NCBI GenBank assembly: GCA_036227345.1
Contig: CP109468.1
Coordinates: 4,588,001 to 4,652,000 of the forward strand
Reading direction: 5' to 3'
Origin: Streptomyces sp. NBC_01463
GTDB taxonomy: Bacteria; Actinomycetota; Actinomycetes; Streptomycetales; Streptomycetaceae
Length of the DNA stretch: 64,000 nucleotides
Positions 33,899 to 42,419 of the stretch are shown here, in pieces. Numbering within the stretch: the stretch's first letter is position 1; each line of letters begins with the position of its first letter. A model generated the notes under the pieces. The model was not told the origin of the DNA. It did not search any database and worked only from the letters and a program-made list of their open reading frames with translations. A program made the position numbers and the translations under genes.

Positions 33899-34558
33899 TC
33901 AGCGCTTCTCGGCCTGGAGCCGTGCCACATAGGCGGCGGCCTGCGAGCGGCGTTCCATGCCCAGCTTGGACAGCAGGCTGGAGACGTAGTTCTTGATCGT
34001 CTTCTCGGCGAGATGGAGCCGTTCGCCGATCACCCGGTTCGTCAGCCCCTCGCCGATCAGATCGAGGATCTTGCGTTCCTGATCGGTCAGGGCCGCGAGT
34101 TTGTCGTCGCCGCGGCCCTTCTTGCCGTCGCGCAGCCGCTCCAGCACCCGTGCGGTGGCCACCGGGTCGAGCAGCGATTTTCCGGCCGCCACGTCCCGTA
34201 CCGCATTCAGCAGTTCATTGCCGCGGATCGCCTTGAGCACATATCCGGCGGCGCCCGCCATGATCGCGTCGAAAAGCGCCTCGTCGTCGGCGTACGAGGT
34301 CAGCATCAGACAGTTGATGGACTCGTCCTGGGAACGGATCTCGCGGCAGACCTCCACCCCGCTGCCGTCCGGCAGCCGTACGTCGAGGACGGCCACATCG
34401 GGCCGGGTCGCGGGGATGCGTACCAGCGCGTCCGCCGCCGTACCGGCCTCGCCGACCACCTCGATGTCGTCCTCGACCGAAAGCAGCTCATGGACTCCGC
34501 GGCGGACGACTTCGTGGTCATCCAGCAGAAAAACAGTGATTTTTCCTTCTTTGCGCAC
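33899..34558 (-). CDS. Orphan response regulator, NarL/DevR (LuxR) type
   Basis: A 219-aa regulator starting at GTG 34558. Receiver domain: acidic pair D13-D14, phospho-acceptor D59 (L-D-V-R-L-P-D-G), Lys near 109 (V-L-K). HTH domain near 150-215: L-T-D-Q-E-R-K-I-L, then A-E-K-T-I-K-N-Y-V-S-S-L-L-S-K-L-G-M, almost the DevR/DosR signature. No histidine kinase gene is adjacent. A similar orphan regulator in S. coelicolor (SCO3818, recalled) affects actinorhodin. Upstream sequence in the same frame reaching 34702 does not look coding. Confidence 0.9.
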   Translation of the reverse strand: MRKEGKITVFLLDDHEVVRRGVHELLSVEDDIEVVGEAGTAADALVRIPATRPDVAVLDVRLPDGSGVEVCREIRSQDESINCLMLTSYADDEALFDAIMAGAAGYVLKAIRGNELLNAVRDVAAGKSLLDPVATARVLERLRDGKKGRGDDKLAALTDQERKILDLIGEGLTNRVIGERLHLAEKTIKNYVSSLLSKLGMERRSQAAAYVARLQAEKR

Positions 34559-34685
34559 AAACGCAGTCTCACACACTCCCCTCTTCCCTGCCGCTGTCGG
34601 GCGGGATAACGTGCCGTTGTTCCGGCGGCCTGCAAGGCTGTTCCCAGTGCTGTGACCAGCGGGAGTTCCCGAATTCCTGGATTTA

Positions 34686-34699
34686 CTTGGATATCCAAG
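34686..34699. promoter_or_regulatory. 14-bp palindrome between response regulator and bkd operon 2
   Basis: CTTGGATATCCAAG is a perfect palindrome, A+T-richer than its surroundings, 128 bp upstream of the response-regulator start and 199 bp upstream of bkdA2. The 339-bp gap 34559-34897 also has a TTGACA hexamer (34757-34762) and two TAACGTGCC copies (about 34606 and 34747). No gene is seen in it. Confidence 0.5.
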
Positions 34700-34897
34700 C
34701 AAAATCGCAGGTCAGCAAGGGTTTCGCAGTTATGCGGCCCACTGGGTAACGTGCCTTTGACAGGGCGCTCGCCGGGGCACCTGTCACGCCTGTTCCCGGA
34801 CCGAGCGGCACCCACCCCGTGCACGGGTACGGACACAGGCGAGCCGCACTGGTCTCCCGGCAGACCCCGGGGGCCGGACCGACGGAGGAGCACGCAC

Positions 34898-36061
34898 GTG
34901 ACCGTGGAGAGCACTGCTGCCGCGCGTAAACCGCGACGCAGCAGCAAGCGGACCAGCGCCGCGAAGACGCCCGCGAAGACGCAAGAGACTTCCGCGCCCG
35001 AGCTCGTACAGCTGCTGACGCCCGAGGGCGAGCGGATCGAGCACCCGGACTACTCGATCGACCTGACGGCGGACGAGCTGCGCGGTCTGTACCGGGACAT
35101 GGTCCTGACCCGCCGCTTCGACGCCGAGGCCACCGCGCTGCAGCGTCAGGGCGAGCTGGGCCTGTGGGCCTCGCTGCTCGGCCAGGAGGCCGCGCAGATC
35201 GGTTCCGGCCGGGCCCTGCGCGACGACGACTACGTCTTCCCGACCTACCGCGAGCACGGTGTCGCCTGGTGCCGCGGGGTCGACCCGACCAATCTGCTCG
35301 GGATGTTCCGCGGTGTGAACCACGGCGGCTGGGACCCGAACACCAACAACTTCCACCTGTACACGATCGTCATCGGCTCGCAGACCCTGCACGCCACCGG
35401 TTACGCCATGGGTGTGGCCAAGGACGGCGCGGACTCGGCCGTGATCGCGTACTTCGGGGACGGCGCCTCCAGCCAGGGCGACGTCGCCGAGTCGTTCACC
35501 TTCTCCGCGGTCTACAACGCCCCGGTCGTGTTCTTCTGCCAGAACAACCAGTGGGCCATCTCCGAGCCGACCGAGAAGCAGACCCGGGTGCCGCTCTACC
35601 AGCGCGCCCAGGGCTTCGGCTTCCCCGGCGTCCGGGTCGACGGCAACGACGTGCTGGCCTGCCTGGCCGTCACCCGCTCCGCCCTGGAGCGCGCCCGCCG
35701 CGGCGAGGGCCCCACCCTCGTGGAGGCGTTCACCTACCGCATGGGCGCGCACACCACCTCCGACGACCCGACGAAGTACCGGGCCGACGAGGAGCGCGCC
35801 TCCTGGGAGGCCAAGGACCCGATCCTGCGCCTGCGCACCTACCTGGAGAAGGAGGGCGTCGCCGACGAGGCGTTCTTCACCGGTCTCGAGGAGGAGAGCG
35901 AGACCCTCGGCAAGCGCGTCCGCGAAGCGGTGCGGGCCATGCCCGACCCGGAGCGGCTGGCGATCTTCGACCACGCCTACGCCGACGGGAGCCCCCTCGT
36001 CGACGAGGAGCGCGCCCAGTTCGCCGCCTACCAGGCATCGTTCGCCGAGGAGGGCAAGTAG
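34898..36061 (+). CDS. bkdA: Branched-chain 2-oxoacid dehydrogenase E1 alpha subunit (operon 2)
   Basis: A 387-aa E1a. Start GTG 34898, 7-8 bases after GGAGGAG. The first ~35 residues are Lys/Ala/Thr-rich. ThDP motif G-D-G-A-S-S-Q-G-D to N-N near residues 186-216; F-P-T-Y-R-E-H-G near 118; R-M-G-A-H-T-T-S-D-D-P-T-K-Y near 280. It is clearly homologous to the E1a at 13883 but diverged (for example the N-H-G-G-W-D loop near 140), so the two operons are old paralogues rather than a recent duplication. First gene of a three-gene operon. Confidence 0.93.
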   Translation: MTVESTAAARKPRRSSKRTSAAKTPAKTQETSAPELVQLLTPEGERIEHPDYSIDLTADELRGLYRDMVLTRRFDAEATALQRQGELGLWASLLGQEAAQIGSGRALRDDDYVFPTYREHGVAWCRGVDPTNLLGMFRGVNHGGWDPNTNNFHLYTIVIGSQTLHATGYAMGVAKDGADSAVIAYFGDGASSQGDVAESFTFSAVYNAPVVFFCQNNQWAISEPTEKQTRVPLYQRAQGFGFPGVRVDGNDVLACLAVTRSALERARRGEGPTLVEAFTYRMGAHTTSDDPTKYRADEERASWEAKDPILRLRTYLEKEGVADEAFFTGLEEESETLGKRVREAVRAMPDPERLAIFDHAYADGSPLVDEERAQFAAYQASFAEEGK

Positions 36062-36063
36062 CC

Positions 36064-37044
36064 ATGGCCGTGGAAAAGATGTCCATCGCGAAGGCGCTCA
36101 ACGAGTCGCTGCGCAAGGCCCTCGACACCGACCCCAAGGTCCTCATCATGGGTGAGGACGTCGGAAAGCTGGGCGGTGTCTTCCGGATCACCGACGGGCT
36201 CCAGAAGGACTTCGGCGAGGACCGGGTCATCGACACCCCGCTCGCCGAGTCCGGCATCGTCGGCACGGCGATCGGTCTCGCCCTGCGCGGCTACCGGCCG
36301 GTCGTGGAGATCCAGTTCGACGGCTTCGTCTTCCCCGCGTACGACCAGATCGTCACGCAGCTCGCGAAGATGCACGCCCGCTCGCTCGGCAAGATCAAGC
36401 TGCCGGTCGTCGTGCGCATTCCGTACGGCGGCGGCATCGGCGCCGTGGAGCACCACTCCGAGTCGCCCGAGGCGCTGTTCGCGCACGTCGCGGGTCTGAA
36501 GGTGGTCTCCCCCTCGAACCCGTCGGACGCCTACTGGATGATGCAGCAGGCCGTCCAGAGCGACGACCCGATCATCTTCTTCGAGCCCAAGCGCCGCTAC
36601 TGGGACAAGGGCGAGGTCGACACCGAGTCCATCCCCGGCCAGCTGCACCGCGCCTCCGTCGCCCGCACCGGCACGGACCTCACGCTCGTCGCGTACGGCC
36701 CGATGGTGAAGGTCTGCCTGGAGGCCGCCGCGGCCGCCCAGGAGGAGGGCAAGTCGATCGAGGTCGTGGACCTGCGCTCGATGTCCCCGATCGACTTCGA
36801 CGCCATCCAGGCCTCGGTCGAGAAGACCCGCCGGCTCGTCGTGGTGCACGAGGCGCCGGTGTTCTACGGATCGGGTGCGGAGATCGCCGCCCGCATCACG
36901 GAGCGCTGCTTCTACCACCTGGAGGCACCCGTGCTGAGGGTCGGCGGCTACCACGTCCCGTACCCGCCGGCGCGGCTGGAGGACGAGTACCTGCCGGGTC
37001 TCGACCGCGTGCTCGACGCCGTCGACCGCTCGCTGGCGTACTGA
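36064..37044 (+). CDS. bkdB: Branched-chain 2-oxoacid dehydrogenase E1 beta subunit (operon 2)
   Basis: A 326-aa E1b, 2 bp after the E1a stop. Motifs G-E-D-V-G-K-L-G-G-V-F near 30-40, F-D-G-F-V-F-P-A-Y-D-Q near 86-96 and R-I-P-Y-G-G-G-I-G-A-V-E-H-H-S near 118-132. It lacks the ~18-residue N-terminal leader present in the operon-1 copy. It forms the E1 heterotetramer with the preceding gene product. Confidence 0.94.
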   Translation: MAVEKMSIAKALNESLRKALDTDPKVLIMGEDVGKLGGVFRITDGLQKDFGEDRVIDTPLAESGIVGTAIGLALRGYRPVVEIQFDGFVFPAYDQIVTQLAKMHARSLGKIKLPVVVRIPYGGGIGAVEHHSESPEALFAHVAGLKVVSPSNPSDAYWMMQQAVQSDDPIIFFEPKRRYWDKGEVDTESIPGQLHRASVARTGTDLTLVAYGPMVKVCLEAAAAAQEEGKSIEVVDLRSMSPIDFDAIQASVEKTRRLVVVHEAPVFYGSGAEIAARITERCFYHLEAPVLRVGGYHVPYPPARLEDEYLPGLDRVLDAVDRSLAY

Positions 37045-37054
37045 GGACGGGGAC

Positions 37055-38485
37055 GTGACAACGATGACCGACACTTCCAACGCTGCTCGCTTCCGTGAGT
37101 TCAAGATGCCCGACGTGGGCGAGGGACTGACCGAGGCCGAGATCCTCAAGTGGTTCGTCCAGCCCGGTGACACCGTCACCGACGGCCAGGTCGTCTGCGA
37201 GGTCGAGACGGCGAAGGCGGCCGTGGAGCTGCCGATCCCGTTCGACGGAGTGGTGCACGAGCTGCGCTTCCCCGAGGGCACGACCGTCGACGTCGGCCAG
37301 GTGATCATCGCCGTGGACGTGGCACCGGGTTCCGGTGACGCGGCCCCGGCGGCACCGGCCGCGCAGCCGGAGGCCGCGCCGGCACCCGCCGCTGTCGCGG
37401 AACCGGAGCCGGAGGCCGAGGCGCCCAAGGGGCGCCAGCCGGTCCTCGTCGGCTACGGCGTGGCCGAGTCCTCCACCAAGCGGCGCGCCCGCAAGGGCAC
37501 GGAGGCGGCCCCCGCGGCCGCGGCTGCCGCGATCCAGGGCGAGATGAACGGCCACGGCACGGCCGCCATTCCCGAGGCCCGTCCGCTCGCCAAGCCGCCG
37601 GTCCGCAAGCTGGCCAAGGACCTGGGCATCGACCTGGCGACGGTCACCCCGACCGGCGAGGGCGGCGTCATCACCCGCGAGGACGTGCACGCGGCGGCGA
37701 CGCCCGCGCCCGTCGTCGAGCCGGTGCGGACCGAGGCCCCGGTCGCGGCCCCGGCCGTGGCCCCCGCCCCGGTGGCGGCGGGTGCCCGCGAGACGCGCAT
37801 CCCCGTCAAGGGCGTACGGAAGGCCATCGCGCAGGCGATGGTCGGCAGCGCGTTCACCGCGCCGCACGTCACGGAGTTCGTCACCGTGGACGTGACGCGC
37901 ACGATGAAGCTCGTGGCGGAGCTCAAGGAGGACAAGGAGCTGGCCGGGGTGCGGGTCAACCCGCTCCTGATCGTCGCCAAGGCCCTCCTGGTCGCGATCA
38001 AGCGGAACCCCGAGGTCAACGCCGCCTGGGACGAGGCGAACCAGGAGATCGTGCAGAAGCACTACGTCAACCTGGGCATCGCCGCCGCGACCCCGCGCGG
38101 ACTGATCGTGCCGAACATCAAGGACGCGCACGAGCAGACCCTGCCGCAGCTGGCGGCGTCCCTGGGCGAGCTGGTCGCCACGGCCCGCGAGGGCAAGACG
38201 TCCCCCGCGGCGATGGCGGGCGGCACGGTGACCATCACCAACGTCGGCGTCTTCGGCGTCGACACGGGTACGCCGATCCTGAACCCGGGCGAGTCCGCGA
38301 TCCTCGCGGTCGGGGCGATCAAGCTCCAGCCCTGGGTCCACAAGGGCAAGGTGAAGCCCCGTCAGGTGACGACGCTGGCCCTGTCGTTCGACCACCGTCT
38401 GGTCGACGGCGAGCTCGGCTCGAAGGTCCTGGCGGACGTCGCCGCGATCCTGGAGCAGCCCAAGCGGCTGATCACCTGGGCGTAG
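37055..38485 (+). CDS. bkdC: Dihydrolipoamide acyltransferase E2 (operon 2)
   Basis: A 476-aa E2. GTG 37055 is used; ATG 37064 is equally possible. Lipoyl domain residues 12-90 with K54 (E-T-A-K-A). An Ala/Pro linker follows, then the peripheral binding domain near 180-215 (P-P-V-R-K-L-A-K-D-L-G-I-D) and a catalytic domain from about 245 with F-D-H-R-L-V-D-G near 445-452. The linkers are shorter and less repetitive than in the operon-1 E2. A terminator-like hairpin follows at 38509-38539. Confidence 0.94.
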   Translation: MTTMTDTSNAARFREFKMPDVGEGLTEAEILKWFVQPGDTVTDGQVVCEVETAKAAVELPIPFDGVVHELRFPEGTTVDVGQVIIAVDVAPGSGDAAPAAPAAQPEAAPAPAAVAEPEPEAEAPKGRQPVLVGYGVAESSTKRRARKGTEAAPAAAAAAIQGEMNGHGTAAIPEARPLAKPPVRKLAKDLGIDLATVTPTGEGGVITREDVHAAATPAPVVEPVRTEAPVAAPAVAPAPVAAGARETRIPVKGVRKAIAQAMVGSAFTAPHVTEFVTVDVTRTMKLVAELKEDKELAGVRVNPLLIVAKALLVAIKRNPEVNAAWDEANQEIVQKHYVNLGIAAATPRGLIVPNIKDAHEQTLPQLAASLGELVATAREGKTSPAAMAGGTVTITNVGVFGVDTGTPILNPGESAILAVGAIKLQPWVHKGKVKPRQVTTLALSFDHRLVDGELGSKVLADVAAILEQPKRLITWA

Positions 38486-38487
38486 CC

Positions 38488-38552
38488 CCCCGGCGGTACG
38501 TGTGTGAGGTGGGCCCGTGCGAGGTGTGCGCGGGCCCACTGCCATGTCCGCC
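38488..38552. repeat. 65-bp direct repeat, copy 1 (with hairpin)
   Basis: Identical to 39463-39527 in 64 of 65 positions (A versus G at 38544). It contains a hairpin, GTGGGCCCG (38509-38517) pairing with CGGGCCCAC (38531-38539), so it can act as the terminator of bkd operon 2. Confidence 0.9.
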
Positions 38553-38763
38553 GCCCGCCGGGCATAACGGCAGGTCAGGGGGCTCCTCCTCGCGCACCCA
38601 CTGGTCCGTTCCGGCTCGGCGGGCTTGTAACAGGCATGTATTAGCCGGTGACCGGGCGGAACGGCCGAGCCGCTCAGGCCGCTCCTGTTGATCAGAAGCG
38701 CTCGCTGGTACCGACCCGTACCGAGTGGGCCGGTACTGACCAACCGATGCTGAGGACGAAACC

Positions 38764-39450
38764 ATGCGCGCTCGTAAGCTCACCTTCGCGGCCCTGGCCC
38801 TCGCCGCCGGTCTCTCGCTCACGGCCTGCCAGAACGACGACGACGCCGCGGGCCAGGCCGACCCGTCGTCCGGGCAGTCCGCGTCCTCCGCTTCCTCCTC
38901 CGGCGGTGGCTCGGACTCGGGTGGTACGGACGAGGCCGGTGGCAAGGACTCATCCGCCCCGGACTCCGGCGGCTCTGCCTCCGGCGGTTCTTCCTCCGGC
39001 GGGAGCGGGAGCGGCTCCGAGGCCAAGAGTGGCAAGTGCACCACCGACGGGCTGAAGGTCACGGCGCAGAACACCTTCATCGACGGCGACCGCGAGGGCA
39101 GCATCGCGGTGGGGCTGACGAACACCAGCGGCGCGGACTGCGTGATCTCCGGGTTCGTGGGCGTCGACCTGAAGACGAACGCGGGGACCATCTCCGCCAC
39201 GCGCAAGGGTGACCCCGGTGACCCGTACACCCTCAAGAACGGCAAGGAGATCGACTCCAACGTCAGCTACCCGCTCAACAAGACGGGTGGCTCCGGCATC
39301 ACCATCACCGGCCTTGTGGTGACCCCGCCGAACGAGACGAAGTCGGTCACCCTCGACTGGCCGGGCGAGAGCTCGCTGCCCGCAGGGGACAGCGGCAACG
39401 GTGACCAGGTGCTGGTCGGCCCGATCGGCAGTGCCGGCCAGGGCGGCTGA
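38764..39450 (+). CDS. DUF4232-type lipoprotein
   Basis: A 228-aa lipoprotein. The signal peptide has a lipobox L-T-A-C at residues 19-22, so Cys22 should be lipidated and the protein anchored outside the membrane. Residues 23-95 are a Ser/Gly/Asp-rich linker. The globular part (about 97-228) begins C-T-T-D-G-L-K-V-T-A and contains V-G-L-T-N-T-S-G-A-D-C-V-I-S-G-F-V-G-V, the DUF4232 pattern with two conserved Cys that probably form a disulfide. Function unknown. The gene sits exactly between two copies of a 65-bp direct repeat. Confidence 0.88.
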   Translation: MRARKLTFAALALAAGLSLTACQNDDDAAGQADPSSGQSASSASSSGGGSDSGGTDEAGGKDSSAPDSGGSASGGSSSGGSGSGSEAKSGKCTTDGLKVTAQNTFIDGDREGSIAVGLTNTSGADCVISGFVGVDLKTNAGTISATRKGDPGDPYTLKNGKEIDSNVSYPLNKTGGSGITITGLVVTPPNETKSVTLDWPGESSLPAGDSGNGDQVLVGPIGSAGQGG

Positions 39451-39462
39451 CCGGTACTGCCG

Positions 39463-39527
39463 CCCCGGCGGTACGTGTGTGAGGTGGGCCCGTGCGAGGT
39501 GTGCGCGGGCCCACTGCCGTGTCCGCC
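39463..39527. repeat. 65-bp direct repeat, copy 2 (with hairpin)
   Basis: Second copy, 975 bp from the first; hairpin arms at 39484-39492 and 39506-39514. It starts 13 bp after the lipoprotein stop and can terminate that gene. Confidence 0.9.
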
Positions 39528-39584
39528 CGCCGTGCGGCGTAAATCCCCTGTCCGGCCGCCGGGTGACGGTGATAGACACCTGGA

Positions 39585-39816
39585 GTGGAAAAGACCCTGG
39601 AATTCTCCGACCTGCTGTGACTGATCGACGAGCGGTCAACTGCCTTCCGCGCGGCGGTCGCTGTCGCCCCCGACCTCGACGCTCAGGTGCCGACCTGCCC
39701 CGAGTGGACGCTGTTCGACCTGGTGCAGCACCTGGGCGAGGGGCGCCGCTCCTGGGCCGCGACCATCGCCGCCGGGCCCGACGCCGTCGCCAAGGCCGAG
39801 TGCGAGAACGCCCCGC
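39585..39816 (+). pseudogene. Remnant of a mycothiol-dependent maleylpyruvate-isomerase-family gene
   Basis: From GTG 39585 the frame reads M-E-K-T-L-E-F-S-D-L-L then a TGA stop at 39618-39620. The same frame then continues L-I-D-E-R-S-T-A-F-R and V-P-T-C-P-E-W-T-L-F-D-L-V-Q-H-L-G-E-G-R-R-S-W, the N-terminal helix pair of mycothiol-dependent isomerase/DinB-like proteins. Similarity stops abruptly near 39816 and the C-terminal two thirds is absent. It is broken both by the stop and by truncation. Confidence 0.75.
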
Positions 39817-39978
39817 AAGTCCAGCTACGGCGCGACGGCCAGTGAGTGCGTCGAGGTCGCCCGCAACGTCCCCCACGCCGTCGCCGTCCGTGACTCCAAG
39901 CGGCTGGACGGCCCCGTTCTCCTCCTCGCCCCCGCCGCGTGGGACGCCTTCCGGGAGACCCTGGGGCGACAGGCGTAG
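39817..39978 (+). pseudogene. Remnant of a DUF397 gene
   Basis: In a different frame from the preceding fragment: K-S-S-Y-G-A-T-A-S-E-C-V-E-V-A, then V-A-V-R-D-S-K, D-G-P-V-L and A-A-W-D-A-F, ending at TAG 39976-39978. This is nearly a whole DUF397 domain (about 53 aa), the usual partner of XRE-type regulators in Streptomyces, but without its start codon and first residues. No partner regulator is nearby. Confidence 0.78.
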
Positions 39979-40117
39979 AACGTAGGCGCTCCGACCGGTC
40001 AACTCGGCTGCGGTGCAGGCCCGGTAACCGCCCAACCCTCACGTCACTCCGTTGCGTCACCCCATCACGCTTATGGGTGACTGCGAGCTGTAGGCGCACC
40101 GGGACAAGATCGCTTAC

Positions 40118-41302
40118 ATGAAATCTTCCTTGTTCCGCCGCGCCTCTCTCGCGGCATTGGTGCTGGTGACGACGGTGGCCCCCGCTGTGGCGGCCCAGTC
40201 GGACGGCGCCGCCGCGCGGTCGGAATCCGTTGTGAAGTCCCGCATCGGGGCGCAGGCCCGGTTGCTGGGCGAGAAGATCGTTCCGCACAAACTCGCCTTC
40301 CAGGGAACGACGGTCGGCGGTCTGTCCGGCCTCGACCGGAACCCCTGCACGGGTGAGTACGTCGCGATCAGCGACGACCGCTCTGTTCTTCAGCCCGCCC
40401 GTTTCTACACCGCGAAGATCGCAGTGGACGGCGCCGGGGTGCACTCCGTCGACTTCACCGGCACACACCCGTTCCGCCAGCCCGACGGTTCGGTCTACCC
40501 GCCGGCGAGCGCGGGGGACGGCAAGGCGGTGGACCCGGAGGAGGTGCGGGTGGACCCGCGCAGCTGCCGGTACTGGTGGGCCCAGGAGGGGGACCGGCCC
40601 AAGTCGGCGAGTGAACCGCTGATCCAGCCCTCCATCCAGTTCGCCGGCCGCCGCGGTGCCTACCGGGGACAACTGCCGCTGCCGGCCAACTACGAGAACA
40701 CGATGACCGATCGGGGCCTGAGGCGGAACAAGGCCGTCGAGGCGATCACGTTCGGGGACGGGGACCGCGTGCTGACCAGCGCCGTCGAGGGCCCGCTGCT
40801 CCAGGACGGGCCGGAGCCGACCCTGGAACACGGCGCCCTGGTCCGCGTCACGCAGCAGAGCCGCAGGGGCGACGTGCTCGGGCAGTTCGCCTACCCGCTG
40901 GAGAAGATCTTCGCGGCGTCGGACCCGACCAGCCCGTGGGGGCCGGACACCGGGGTGTCCTCGATCCTCGCGTTCCCCGACGACCCCAGCCGCTATCTCG
41001 TGCTCGAACGCAGCTGGGTCGCGGGCTCCGGCTACAAGATCCGGCTCTACGACGCCACCACCCGGGGTGCGACCGACGTGCGGAACGTTGACTCGCTCGC
41101 CGGCCACCGGGTCCAGCCGATGCGGAAGAAGCTGATCGCGGACTTCGACGACCTGGGCCTGTCCACCGTCGACAACACCGAGGGCATGACGTGGGGCCCG
41201 GCCCTGCGGGGCGGCGAACGGTCGCTGGTCCTGGTCAGTGACGACAACTTCGCGGACGACGCGGTCACCCAGTTCGTCGCGCTGGGAATCCGCTCCAGCT
41301 GA
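40118..41302 (+). CDS. Secreted esterase-like phytase-family protein
   Basis: A 394-aa exported protein. Signal peptide residues 1-26 (K-S-S-L-F-R-R, hydrophobic core, A-V-A-A). The mature part fits the esterase-like-activity-of-phytase family, a beta-propeller: G-G-L-S-G-L-D-R-N near 68, Y-V-A-I-S-D-D-R near 82, D-P-E-E-V-R-V-D-P near 145, N-K-A-V-E-A-I-T-F near 205 and D-N-T-E-G-M-T-W-G near 350. Acidic residues of this kind bind Ca2+ in the family. Substrate unknown. A strong terminator follows. Confidence 0.88.
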   Translation: MKSSLFRRASLAALVLVTTVAPAVAAQSDGAAARSESVVKSRIGAQARLLGEKIVPHKLAFQGTTVGGLSGLDRNPCTGEYVAISDDRSVLQPARFYTAKIAVDGAGVHSVDFTGTHPFRQPDGSVYPPASAGDGKAVDPEEVRVDPRSCRYWWAQEGDRPKSASEPLIQPSIQFAGRRGAYRGQLPLPANYENTMTDRGLRRNKAVEAITFGDGDRVLTSAVEGPLLQDGPEPTLEHGALVRVTQQSRRGDVLGQFAYPLEKIFAASDPTSPWGPDTGVSSILAFPDDPSRYLVLERSWVAGSGYKIRLYDATTRGATDVRNVDSLAGHRVQPMRKKLIADFDDLGLSTVDNTEGMTWGPALRGGERSLVLVSDDNFADDAVTQFVALGIRSS

Positions 41303-41315
41303 GGAGCCGTGCTCA

Positions 41316-41349
41316 CCGGGCCCGGTCCTACGTACAGGACCGGGCCCGG
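41316..41349. terminator. Terminator after the phytase-like gene
   Basis: Perfect 14-bp stem CCGGGCCCGGTCCT with a 6-nt loop ACGTAC, 14 bp after the stop codon. Confidence 0.85.
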
Positions 41350-41459
41350 CGTGCTGGGAGCGCTCAAGTCTCCGGTGGGGGAAGGGCGTGAGGCCAACGC
41401 AGCGCGTTGTCGGAATACAGAAGGAAAATCTCGTGATGTCCTGGTCGGACAGATGCGCG

Positions 41460-42254
41460 CTAACCGCGTCGGGCCTCGGTATCGCCGTTGACGGTGCGCA
41501 GGCTCAGCCGGTGTGTGTGGTCCGAGGCGTCGGACGGGATGTTCGTGGTCGAGCGGCCGTTCACGGTCTGCGCGTCGGTCGCGTACGCGGGGGCGTCGGA
41601 CGGCAGGGTCACGCGCACGGAGCCGTTGCGGGTCACGCCGTCGAGCGTGCCGGGCGAGGTGGCGCACCCCAGATCGACGTCGCCGTTGACCGTCTCCGCC
41701 TCGATACCGGCCCCCTTGAGGCCGGTCGCGCGGACGGACCCGTTCCGCGTCACGAGGTGCTGGCGGGCGTTCTTCGTGCCCGCGTCCTGCACGGTGACGT
41801 CGCCGTTGACGGTGCTCAGGCTCAGCGCGCCCCGCACATCGCTCACATCGATGCCGGCGTTGCGCGCCCGCACCGTGAGCGTGACGCCGCTCGGCACGCG
41901 TACGAGCGGCATGCCGCCGCAGTTCGCCTTCGCCCGGTCGTCGCCCTCGTCGCAGGGCAGGTCGAGGCTGTACGTGCCCCCGTCCCCGTCCCCATGGGCG
42001 AGAACTGCCTCGTCCACCGTCAGGTGGTCGTCGTCCGTCCCGACGACCCGGACGCCGCCCTGGGTGGTGATGACGAGCCGGCTCCCCTGCGTGAGGGAGG
42101 CGGTCCGGAACGCCCCGTCGGACGAGGTGTGCGCCGCCCCGGGCTGCGCCTGGTCCGCGCCGTCGTGCCCGCAGGCCGTCAGCACCAGCAGCGGAACCAG
42201 CGCGCACCCGGCCCGGACGGTGCGGCCCTTCGCTTCGTTCCACGATGAGGTCAT
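41460..42254 (-). CDS. DUF4097-like lipoprotein with beta-helix repeats
   Basis: A 264-aa lipoprotein starting at ATG 42254. Lipobox L-T-A-C at about residues 25-28. The body has repeated short strands of the type T-V-N-G-D or T-R-N-G-S (six near residues 145-260), which suggests a right-handed beta-helix as in DUF4097/adhesin-like proteins. A TATACG hexamer six bases before the ATG may be the -10 of a leaderless transcript. Function unknown; the gene converges on the phytase-like gene. Confidence 0.82.
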   Translation of the reverse strand: MTSSWNEAKGRTVRAGCALVPLLVLTACGHDGADQAQPGAAHTSSDGAFRTASLTQGSRLVITTQGGVRVVGTDDDHLTVDEAVLAHGDGDGGTYSLDLPCDEGDDRAKANCGGMPLVRVPSGVTLTVRARNAGIDVSDVRGALSLSTVNGDVTVQDAGTKNARQHLVTRNGSVRATGLKGAGIEAETVNGDVDLGCATSPGTLDGVTRNGSVRVTLPSDAPAYATDAQTVNGRSTTNIPSDASDHTHRLSLRTVNGDTEARRG

Positions 42255-42419
42255 GGGACGCGTATACCCCGGGAACGGGGGTCCACGAGGCGGGTGGGAG
42301 CCCCGCGGAGGGCGTCCGTGAGGACACACCCCGTGCGGGGGCCCGCCCGTACGAGCAGCCCGGCGGCCGGCGCCGGGAACGCCGGGGGCCGAGCCCGGGA
42401 TGACCCGGCCCCCGACGCC

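Noticed and set aside
38488..39527. Insertion sequence or transposon bounded by direct repeats
   Set aside because: No transposase gene and no terminal inverted repeats; the 65-bp repeats look like duplicated terminators.
39401..39985. A 194-aa open frame over the lipoprotein end and the gene remnants
   Set aside because: Its translation is Arg-rich and matches nothing, whereas the other frames show clear isomerase-type and DUF397 sequence.
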